Assembly: GCA_033220425.1 (NCBI GenBank)
Contig: CM065647.1
Coordinates: 682,001 to 746,000, forward strand
Reading direction: 5' to 3'
DNA length: 64,000 bases
Source of the DNA: Lepraria neglecta
Lineage: Eukaryota > Ascomycota > Lecanoromycetes > Lecanorales > Stereocaulaceae
How positions within the stretch are numbered: the stretch's first letter is position 1; each line of letters opens with the position of its first letter. Made by a program: the position numbers and the translations under genes. The notes beneath the pieces were generated by a model that searched no databases, was not told the DNA's origin, and worked only from the letters and a program-made list of their open reading frames with translations. Of the stretch, positions 10,951 to 19,477 are shown piece by piece.

Positions 10951-11554
10951 ATAGATAAGATAAACCTTGTAGCGAACTATTTCGTGGTGAGCCTCGTGAA
11001 TGCTTTATTGTGGGCATTTAGACTCCTTACTCTCTGGGGGTAAAGACATAAAATTAAAAGCACTCGGCGGGCTCTGGCGGTGTACGCTGGCTCGATTTCT
11101 CACTTGCTTCATCGTCCAAGAGACGCTTCGAAGGCGTGCAAGGGAAGTTGCCGCCTGATACAGCAATCGATAGCTAAGCGATTAAAGAAATCAGTTGCAA
11201 GCAGCATAAACACCCGGCTGCCTAGGCAGGCAAAAGTCCTATGCTGTAGCCGATTCTTCTGCTTTCGTCATTGGGTGCTCTCGCTTTTGACTCCGTGTTG
11301 TCACAGTTCCTTTGGTAGCAATTAAGTTCTTTAGATCTGCGAGGCGACCATTGACGAGGATGTAAAGGTGTTACTGTACTTGTACCATCTCTCTGTAAAA
11401 TAACGGCGTCAAGTGGAATATTCACGCGCCCGAGAGGAAGAATGAGGCAGGAGGCTTTAAGCCAACCGTCAACCTCCGCCAAAGCAAGTTGCTGCCAAAT
11501 ATATCCCTAACTTTATCCTATGATGGAGCTCGTCTAGCACAAATAAATAGACGA
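10951..11554. other. Intergenic, no gene seen
   Basis: No supported coding frame apart from the possible lost first codons of the preceding hypothetical gene at about 11000-11044. Confidence 0.5.
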
Positions 11555-11780
11555 CGGAGGGTTGCGGTAAGGAGTCGGTCTCAGGCTCCGCTTCGCTCAA
11601 TTATCTTATTTGATTACGAGGCTCTGAAGCTTTCGGGGGATGACACGAAATGATAAGGGAACAGCCAGATGCGCGCGTTTGCCCAAACCACGCTAGTGTT
11701 TGTGACTCATTTTGGATTGCGGGGTTGGCAGCCAATCGATGGAATGACTGCTGCGTGGGATATGCGACTGAATATATCTG
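11555..11780 (-). pseudogene. Truncated duplicate of the DUF7924-like gene 5' end plus promoter
   Basis: About 225 bp match 9383-9640 in the same orientation: the shared text includes GAGGCTCTGAAGCTTTC, GATAAGGGAACA, CTAGTGTTTGTGA and GGCAGCCAATCG, with scattered differences and small gaps. The region covers promoter and the first ~30 codons (KASEP context) only. The copy of the start codon is changed to GTG and no coding sequence follows, so it is not a gene. It shows a partial duplication 2 kb from the intact copy. Confidence 0.75.
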
Positions 11781-11843
11781 TGGGTGGGGTAGCATCCACG
11801 AATTGTCTCATTAAAATGAAGGTGGCGTATAGCTACGGCCTCA

Positions 11844-12062
11844 ATGCACCTCTACCTGCCTCACAAATTTGGTGAGTGGATTGACTCTCTATTCTGCTCT
11901 CCGCTTTCTGAGACAAGCGCCATCCATAATATTTTAACAGCTCATCGGTGTCAGGATTTACGCATAGCTGGTAAATATCGGCTACAAAGGAGGATCGGTG
12001 GGGGCAGCTTCGGCGCAGTGTACATAGGTAACGAATGCGCATATCTGCGTTCACATGTGTAA
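11844..12062 (+). pseudogene. Casein kinase 1-like N-terminal relic
   Basis: The frame encodes DLRIAGKYRLQRRIGGGSFG followed by AVYIG, which is the strand beta1, glycine-rich loop and beta2 of a casein kinase 1-type protein kinase (GxGSFG). A GTAACG donor-like site follows, but downstream sequence to about 12160 does not give the expected VAIK lysine strand or any later kinase motif. So only the ATP-binding loop remains, next to a P450 gene. Most likely a fragment left by partial duplication of a CK1 gene. Confidence 0.55.
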
Positions 12063-12342
12063 TTTACGAGGGTATTGAAGCTAGTACGGTGAAATGTACT
12101 ATTGATGCCGGGGAAACTCTGATGTACGTCTTCTCCACTAGATTGCATGAAGGCCATAACTAGCTGCAGAAATGATAGAGGGGCAGCTTCTAACAATGAG
12201 TAATTCATCCACCGCTGTAACAACAGTATTCTGGGCTCCAAGAAAACACCGATGGGCTCGTAACATTACCACACTGTCCTCACAGGAATTTCAATATTCT
12301 GAAAACTTTCTCAATTTATCCTTCAGATTAATCTCAAACGAA

Positions 12343-13867
12343 ATGGGTTCTGGACTCTTAGCGCTAGGAACATCAGCAATGTCGAACTATCCTGCAATTA
12401 CTCTCTTTGTTATCCTTGCTTTTGGCTTCTACAGCATCCCGGCGATTAGACGTTACATCATCCGCCTGAAAACCATTCGCGAACGCGGCTGCCAACCTCC
12501 TCGCTCTCTCCCCCAAAAAGATCCAATATTCGGTCTAGATGTGGCCTTTCGCATGTTCAAATCGTACAGAAAAGGACAACGCAGCGCGAAGTTCAAAGAA
12601 CAGCATAAGACCTTCGGGTCTACCTTTCAGTCCGCTGCTTTAGGCAAGACACGCATATTCACCATCAGTCCTGATAACCTCCGCGCTATTTTCTCCACTG
12701 ATTTCAAGGACTGGGGTGTTCAGCCACTACGGCTACCTCCTTGGGAGCCGTTTTTAGGCAAGGGAGTGATGGATACGGATGGCGCATTTTGGAGACACTC
12801 GAGAGATATGGTCCAGCCTCTGTTTAGGAAAGAGCGGATATCGGATCTTGCTTCGTTCGATGTCCATGTGAGTAGACTTCTCGAGTTGATACCCAAAGAT
12901 GGATACACGGTCGATCTGCAGGCTTTGTTTGCCATTGATCTTAGACTTCACTACTGAGTTCTTGTTCGGCGAGTGTCTTACGTCTTCACCGGATAAGAAT
13001 GCCATAATTTTCCTCGAAGCTTTTCACTATGGGCAAGCGGACATCGGTAAAACAACACAGCTGCCTTATTGGACAGTATTTACTCAAGACAAGAAGTTCT
13101 GGCAGGCATCCAAGATCGCACGCGACTTCGTTGATGGGTACATTGATCGAGCCGTACTTCGCTGCGATTCCAAAAGTCCTGCGAAGCGGCGGAAGTATAT
13201 TTTGGCGGACGAGCTCGTCAGAATAACGAAAGACAAGGAAGATATCCGGAATCAATTACTGAACACATTCCTTGCTGCCCATGACACGACAGCTGTGCTA
13301 ATGACGAACGTATTTTTCAATCTTGCTCGCAACCCAGAGGTCTACAAAAAGCTTCGTCAGGAGGTCCTCCAAATCGATCCGAATGAAGCGAGCTTCGACG
13401 AGCTGAAGAGTCTTCCATATCTTCGTAACGTCGTGAAAGAGACCTCTCGACTTACCCCAGTCGTAGGACAGAGTGCTAGGATTGCTCTTCAAGACACGAT
13501 TCTCCCCAGCGGTGGTGGTCCATCCGGGAAATCGCCAATCTACGTGCGTAAAGGCACTTCTGTGCAATTCAACTTCTTCGCGCTGCACAGGCGTCCTGAG
13601 GTCTATGGACAAGACGCCGGGACATTTCGTCCAGAAAGATGGGGCACTCTTCAAGTTGGATCCTGGGACTTCTTACCTTTCATCGGTGGGCCGCGCGTCT
13701 GCCCGGCGCAGCAGATGGCGTTGATGCAGGTCAGGTTTACCGTTGCCCGTGTCGTGCAGAATTTTAGAAGTATCGAGAATCGAGATCCGGTATTGGAATT
13801 CGTGGAGCAGTATAGAATCACGTCGGACAGCAAGAACGGGTGTAAGGTTGCCTTGATACCTGCATAA
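12343..13867 (+). pseudogene. Cytochrome P450, CYP52-like (frame change in the middle)
   Basis: Would be an ER-anchored heme monooxygenase; CYP52-type enzymes hydroxylate alkyl chains. Start taken at 12343 because it is followed by an N-terminal membrane anchor (AITLFVILAFGFYSIPAI). Family motifs in order: GVMDTDGAFWRHSRDMVQP (substrate entry), I-helix FLAAHDTTA, K-helix KETSRL (ExxR), HRRPEVYG, FRPERW, and the heme loop FIGGPRVCPAQQ with the Cys ligand; the usual Gly after Cys is replaced by Pro-Ala. Coding runs in one frame to about 12940 and in another from there on, right at LQALF/DFTTEFLFGE, with no intron that could join them. The donor-like GTGAGT at 12868 would remove conserved residues. 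So it is broken, or the assembly has a one-base error there. Confidence 0.8.
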
Positions 13868-14261
13868 CAGGCCAGCTCTAAAGTTCTAAGTGGGGTCGTG
13901 AGCTATATATATAATAAATGTGCTGCTTTCTTTCCATATCAATCTATAACTTCGGCTTGTCAACTCTCTTCTCGCGCGGCTTCAGACGTAAGTTCTTCAA
14001 CCACAGCTTCGAAACTGCTAGCATATCCCTCTCCGATCTGCCACTAGAATGCTCTTGATGAAACTTCTCCAACAGCTCAAAATCATCAATCTGCCTCTCC
14101 AGCCAAGGCGCTAGTAAAGAAGCACACTCCTCCACCTTTTCGAACGGTAACATGTGCCCACTCTTCACCACAACCTCCCTCTCCACTCTTCCTGCTTTGG
14201 CCCCTCCACTACCCCCAACGCCCACTCCCGTGCGTGTCATTTTCTCATCTTGCAACGTTGG

Positions 14262-14269
14262 TGTATTAA
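14262..14269. repeat. Target-site duplication, left copy
   Basis: TGTATTAA, identical to 17973-17980. Eight base pairs flanking a TIR-bounded insert. Confidence 0.9.
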
Positions 14270-14292
14270 CAAGGCTTTTGATGATACAAATG

Positions 14293-14317
14293 GTGTGATA
14301 AAAAGGGCGTATCACAC
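14293..14317. repeat. Subterminal hairpin 1
   Basis: Perfect 8-bp arms GTGTGATA/TATCACAC around a 9-nt loop AAAAGGGCG. Confidence 0.8.
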
Positions 14318-14338
14318 TACTTACGCTAATTGCTTAAT

Positions 14339-14373
14339 AGTTGATATGATAATAGGGGCGTATCATATCAACT
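14339..14373. repeat. Subterminal hairpin 2
   Basis: Perfect 13-bp arms AGTTGATATGATA/TATCATATCAACT around a 9-nt loop ATAGGGGCG; loop length and GGGCG end are shared with hairpin 1. Confidence 0.85.
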
Positions 14374-14749
14374 ATTTATTATCATCTTTATCAGTAGTAA
14401 ATAAATGGTAATATGTACTGGGGCGTGCCCGCCCAGGGTGACAAGCGTAAAAAGCCCTAATGCTTTACCCCATATAGCTAAAAACCCTAATACGGCGGAC
14501 TAGCTACTATATATGAAAGTCACGTGATCTGCACCGAATTCTCATCTACCAAGACGAGGTCGACGAGACCAATCCACCAACGCTACAGGCCAATGTATGG
14601 ATCTACAGCGTATTGGAGCCTAGCTATAAAGTTAGCGGAGAGCGGAAGGGTGCTCTAGAGCGAGGACAGCCGTAATGGTGGCATAACCGGCGTAGAGGAA
14701 GGCCTTAATAGTAGCGGATAGAAAAGCTCCTGCAAGCCCCAATTCGTTC

Positions 14750-17591
14750 AAAAACGCTGTCTTTGAGAAAAGTACATTTCTTCCCAAAGTGGTCTAGCTT
14801 GAAAACAGAGCCTGATTATATGCCTTCATTATCCAGCTCCAGCTCTAGCTCCAGCTCCAGCATCTCTCGTACGAGATCCTCCTGCTCGAGCTCGCCGTCT
14901 TCGACGCCCGCGTATACCTTCTACCTATATATATACGCCTCCTCTTGACCCTGCTTGCTGCCCGCGCTGCCCTCGTCTTCGGTGTTTACCTCCTCTTGCC
15001 CTTGCTTCTTGCTGCTGATCCTCCGGCCATATACGCAGTGGTTAGTCCCGTCGGCGGCGCTGGTCGTCGATCCTTTGCCTGACAGTAGTAGGGACGGTAG
15101 TTCTAAATCGATCGTGGCAGAAAGGCTCCTCAATGGCTATGCCGTAGATAATCCTTACCCTAGATGCAGCGACGCTCGTTAACGGCTCCATGGGGACGGT
15201 CTATAGTATCTTATGGGATGATAGCGTCACTGATCCGAAGACTATGCCTGCTATTATTATGGTAGACTTCAGCTACAGCGGACCGGCCAGTGTCGACGTC
15301 GAGGACACTTATATGGTCCCTATCCTTCCTAAGACGACTTAGTAGGATGCCGGCTCCGTTACCTGCTCAAGGACGCAATTCCCTCTCTACCTCGCCTTTG
15401 CTATTACGGTATATAAGAGCCAGGGGCTTACACTGGGGAAGGTGGTGCTTAACCTTATAAGCAGTAACTTTATACTAGCTCTGGCCTACCCCTCCTCCGT
15501 ACAGAGATTCTAGCTTAGGATCACCTTGGCATCCTTATAAAGCATCAGGGTATTATCGAGATTACCGGCAATGTTACCGGGCGCGTCCTTTGCCTTAGAG
15601 CAGCTATTCTTCGCCTCGATCCGGAGGACGGGCTTCTTAAGGCGCTCGAGACGGTCGAGGTTGAAATTAGATATACGTACCTTAGTAGCGTAGATCCGGA
15701 TAGCGTTGTCGAAGGAATGCCACTTATCATAAGGAAGTATTATTATCCAGATCCCCGAAATCTTCTGTTGATAGGGATACTCAACAGCTGATAGAGTGTA
15801 GAGGCATGAATATTATAAGTAGTAACGCCAGTAGGAGCGGCCCTCAGTACTATCTCCTTCTAGGCGTAGAATGCCAGGTACTGAGAGATCATATCGATGA
15901 CTCTTGACTTGCCGGTACCGGCTATACTATCGACGTAGATCCTTAGCGTCTACCGCAGGCACTTCGGCAGCAAGAAGTTGTCCATTACCGCTATAGGCCG
16001 CCAGCCTTATAGCTAAGGCCTCCCCGTCGTCTTGGATGAAGTTATCGTCGTAAGTATACTCAATCGCGTCCGTCTCGGATTCCTTATACCTAGGGAAGTC
16101 TTCCAACGTCTCAAGGGTGGATAGTATAGTAGGTTAAGCAATAATCGTAAGCCGTTTCCTAGCAGCTGTCTGTAAGCCCGTTAAAGCCATCGTCCAGGAT
16201 GTCACTGAGATCTAGCTGTCGAAACGGATGATGAAGCATGACCTTTGCCCTACAGAAGTCGCTTTGATTACTGGCCGGTTTGTAGACCGGAATAACCCTC
16301 GCGATTCGCTGACGGCGGCGTTTGGTGTAAGCGTCGGCCTTAAAGGTGTAGTCTTACAGAAACCCCTGGTACGTGTCTTCTTCTAGCTCTATTGGCCGTG
16401 AGCAGTAGGCTCGTAAGAAGGTGCTTTTGAAAGTTCCAGAACCATCTTCCAGCTCGATCCGTTGCTGCTGTTAGTCGTATGGGCGTATGTTAAGGGTTCG
16501 AATATCTTGAGAGGAGCTATAAAGCTGCATGGGGTAGACCTCCTCGGCAGACCAGTCGCGCTCGCTAATCATCTTATTTATGAACTTAGCAGTATACGTC
16601 TAGAGAGGCTAAGGGGCGTCTTAGATACGAGGTAGGAGCGCCTTGCCTATATCGATAAAGCGCTCCGACTTTTTTCCCGCCTTGGAGCAGTCTTTAGTCA
16701 GATACGCAATAACTGCCTTTAGAGCCGCACACGGGGAGGCGTCGGTATCGGCCATCCAGGCCATAGTAATTACAGGGTCATACTTCCCCACGAGGGTATC
16801 ATTCCGAGCCGGCTCAAACGTCTGGTACTTCCGATTGGTTGTATTACTAACGACAGCCGATTCTGAGAATAGGCCAAGGGAAGGAGAATCGGCAGAATTC
16901 CCTCCTAGTAGCTCGATCACGACGAAGGCAGTATGCTAGAGTATACTTCGTATGGCGTTGATAGCGTTTTAGGTGCTCGGCGAGCTTCTGTAGGGGATTC
17001 GCCCACTATAGAACTATCGACTACTAGGATGGACACCAGCCGGTGCAAGACTCCTATCAGGATAGAGGGCGGAGTATCCAGTACGGCAGGTGAGGAGCCC
17101 ACAGTATGGCCTCGGTCGATGTTACGGTTTCTGACCCTGTAGGGGCGATCGTACCTCTCCTCCCGCCGTCGTCGATCCAGCTGACTTGGTGTCTTATTCT
17201 CCTTAACTCTTATAGTCGTGTCTTCATGTTCAACGTCTGTGGGCAGATTTTGCGTGTCACGAGCCGCAACGTTAGCCCTGGACGGCCACCCTCGCTTCTT
17301 AGATAACCGCTGATTAAGTTAATTATAATAGAGCTCGCGGAGAGCTCGGCGAGACGCTAGGGGGTTTATTAGGGAAGCAATTAAGCGTTGCGAGGGTTGG
17401 TGGAGCTGGAGCTGTAAATCGGCGGGTTGACCGGCTGGAAGGCGCTTATAGATGGTATTGTGGCGTTCGGAAGCAGGTATAGAGGCTTTAGATGCAGTAG
17501 AGAGGCTAAAGACGTAGTATAGCATGCAATTGAGGGTAGAAGGCGTCAGGAATGGAGGAGAGGTACGAAAAGCTGTGGTTTGCCAAGACAA
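14750..17591 (-). pseudogene. Pif1-type DNA helicase remains inside the element
   Basis: Mostly on the minus strand. From about 17560: a charged N-terminal stretch (YKRLPAG, LQLHQPSQRLIAS). At 16800-16650: ITMAWMADTDASPC and KAVIAYLTKDCSKAGKKS, as in fungal Pif1/Helitron-like helicases. At about 15960-15900: Walker A IYVDSIAGTGKSRVIDM. At about 15680-15560: FDNAIRIYATKVRISNFNL and KKPVLRIEAKN. The late block LVNGSMGTVY...QFPLYLAFAITVYKSQ GLTLGKV is instead on the plus strand at about 15165-15485. Numerous TAG/TAA stops stand where Gln or Trp is expected, e.g. two adjacent TAGs at 15340-15345 where Gln-Trp is expected. Helicases of this type unwind DNA during replication; in elements they accompany rolling-circle Rep domains, which I could not find here. 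Confidence 0.7.
14831..14862. repeat. AGCTCC microsatellite
   Basis: About five imperfect copies of a 6-bp AGCTCC/AGCTCT unit; on the minus strand it would read as Leu-Glu repeats near the helicase C-terminus. Confidence 0.7.
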
Positions 17592-17741
17592 ATTACTTCC
17601 TAATCGGGTTTAGCGTGACGCAAATTCAGCTCAAAACCGCCCATAAGAACAAGCTACGCTTGTCAATAAATGGTAAACCGGATTTAGCGGATTTAGCCAA
17701 AACTTTGGTGTGGCCATGGCTCCCCTACTATTGACGACCAT

Positions 17742-17765
17742 TCGGGTAAGCGCTTACCTGAATAG
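17742..17765. repeat. Palindrome near right end of element
   Basis: GGTAAGC/GCTTACC perfect palindrome, extended to ATTC...GAAT arms with one mismatch and no loop. Confidence 0.7.
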
Positions 17766-17916
17766 GTAGTCGGCCCTAGCTCCGCCTTGCCCGCAGTGCT
17801 ACCACTAATATTATCATTTATATCAGTAGTTAAAAGGTATGGTGCGAGGTATATATCATTATCAGTGATAAATAATAGACCTCTTATCATGCCAACTACC
17901 TAGGAAAAAAGGGCGT

Positions 17917-17939
17917 ACTACTGATAATTTATCAGTAGT
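17917..17939. repeat. Subterminal hairpin 3 (right end)
   Basis: 11-bp arms ACTACTGATAA/TTATCAGTAGT with a single-base loop, immediately preceded by AAAAAAGGGCGT, the same GGGCGTA word that ends the loops of the left hairpins. Confidence 0.8.
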
Positions 17940-17972
17940 GCGTAAATAGTGCGTATACCATCAAAAGCCTTG

Positions 17973-17980
17973 TGTATTAA
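17973..17980. repeat. Target-site duplication, right copy
   Basis: TGTATTAA, identical to 14262-14269. Confidence 0.9.
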
Positions 17981-19024
17981 TAGGACTCGACCCCCCAAAT
18001 ATCCACAAAACATTGGGTCTCACGCTCGGCAAATTCGCCAAAACCTGCACCATCTGCGGCGCATGAAAAAGATGTGTCCTATTCTCCGCATCAAGATCTG
18101 GGGCCACTAATCGTGCCTGGTCATCATCCGGCATGGAAATAAAATTCGACCGCAGATATGACCACGATTCTTGGTGTTTCGTTGTGGTCAGTGTCACAGG
18201 GCCATTTTTGGATTCCTGAGGGTAGAGTGCTGTTGGCGTCTCGCGGAGACCGTATTGGAGATACCTATCGAGCGCGCGAGAATCCCATCTTTGGAATACT
18301 TTGTTTTTGCGGAAGGATTCTTCTGCTGCGTGACGAGATGGCCATAGGTCGGGTCGGAAACTGCTGAATAGAGCGGCGTTTGGGCCTGCGGGAGCAGCTG
18401 CTTGGATTACGGGTTCTATTAAAGCGAGGCTGTGGAAAAGAAGGGGGTGTATCAGAGAGAGCTGAACCCTAGGCCAAGATCAGTTTCCTTAAGGGCAGCC
18501 ATGATTTTCCTGTACGTACAGCTGTGCAGAGCCCATGCTGTGAGCGATACCGAATGATTAGACGTGGCATGCGTTCTTCGAAATGATTGATCATACGTAA
18601 TAGATCTCGAGAGTGGTCAAACCAGTTTGCTAAACCGTCAACCCACACATCAGATGTCATCTATGGAGGAATTTGCGTGCCAGTCAAATCAAAAGTACTC
18701 ACGATCATCACCTTGGATGTTCTCATTCAAGACCCCACTCGCTCCCTGATGAGAACAGTCCGCTATCCATATCGCTCTAATCTTGCCCTTGAAAGCGCGG
18801 TGTAGGTCATCCCACAAAGGCCCATACGTCTCCTTCGGCAGACCATTGGCATGCGCAGCAATGATTGTTATTGAGCCTGGCGCAGCATCGAGGTTGTCGA
18901 GCGGCCGGTATTCCTTGATAGCGAGTCTCAGAGCCGCAGGCTCGGATTTGACCGCCTTGGGATATTCCCGAATTTGTTGGCAAGGAATGATGTGCTCTAT
19001 GATGGAGAAGATGGACGTAGACAT

Positions 19025-19477
19025 GCTAACAACCCTCAGGGACAAGCATGTAGTATAAATTGATATGAGAGCGTGGCGGAAGAACAAGGCATGCCTGTAA
19101 AATGCCTTGCTTGTAAGCAGTGGTAAGATCAAGATGCGCTAGTGTTTCTAAACTATATTTCAGTATATTCGAGGCGTGGCCGAATCTCACCATCGGAACC
19201 GGCTATCATGATCCTTTTACTGCTGCTGCATATTCCCGCTGATCGCTACGGCGTGGAGCGAAGGAACCGAAGGCACTTGGTATAAAATACGATGCTCCGG
19301 GCAAAGCTAGCTAAAATTCGTTACGGAAACGGATTACGTTACTAGATCACTAATGAACAGGCACGCTGAGGCAAGTCATTATTGCAAGGGTGCTAGCATA
19401 CGTATATATTTAGTCTTCCACTCTCTGCACCCGTTGAGAACGTTGACGCTGTGTTTTCTGCGCTGCTAGCACTCAAC
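19025..19477. promoter_or_regulatory. Divergent promoter between hydrolase and P450
   Basis: 453 bp between two start codons facing away from each other. A TATATATTTAG stretch at about 19402-19412 lies some 70 bp before the P450 start and could act as its TATA element. A shared promoter suggests the two genes were co-expressed. Confidence 0.45.

Larger units (their letters stand above)
14270..17972. mobile_element. 3.7 kb TIR element with 8-bp target duplication and Pif1-type helicase remains
   Basis: Ends are perfect 14-bp inverted repeats (CAAGGCTTTTGATG at 14270; CATCAAAAGCCTTG at 17959-17972) flanked by a perfect 8-bp duplication TGTATTAA. An 8-bp duplication and CA-A/G-G ends fit the hAT superfamily. 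However, the interior shows no hAT transposase; it shows Pif1-like helicase motifs with many TAG/TAA stops. Subterminal regions are full of hairpins (14293-14317, 14339-14373, 17917-17939). The identical TSD and TIR tips suggest a fairly recent insertion, while the interior looks RIP-damaged, so the element may have moved as a damaged, non-autonomous copy or been mutated afterwards. Alternatives: a hAT MITE that later received a helicase-bearing insert, or a separate class of helicase element. Confidence 0.85.
13944..19024 (-). pseudogene. Alpha/beta-hydrolase (peroxisomal LPX1-like), split by a 3.7 kb element
   Basis: A serine hydrolase of the alpha/beta fold. Exons: 19024-18703, 18629-18516, and a last exon from 18461 to 17973 that resumes at 14269 and ends at 13944. 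Introns are 73 and 54 bp. Motifs: ITIIAAHANG (oxyanion region), GDDPNWFDHSRDLL across intron 1, nucleophile elbow AHSMG at about 18540, LIEPVIQ, and the catalytic-His region KSGHMLPFE near 14160. The last residues PKL resemble a PTS1 peroxisomal signal. The insertion at 14270-17972 lies between Thr codons of SSPINT and PTLQDEK; the halves match continuously once the 8-bp target duplication is allowed for. In addition the frame slips by one base near 18552, just before the elbow. It shares a 453-bp divergent promoter with the second P450, so it was probably part of the same cluster. Confidence 0.85.

Noticed and set aside
12868-12951. GTGAGT...TTAG as an intron that would explain the P450 frame change
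   Set aside because: It would remove RLL..IP.DGYTVDLQ, which is conserved coding sequence in this P450 group, so a frame slip is the better reading.
14270-17972. Calling the element a Helitron
   Set aside because: It has helicase motifs but also TIRs and an 8-bp duplication, which Helitrons lack, and I found no Rep HUH domain or TC/CTRR ends at its borders.
14270-17972. LTR retrotransposon or other virus-like element
   Set aside because: No long direct terminal repeats, reverse transcriptase, integrase or capsid motifs were seen.
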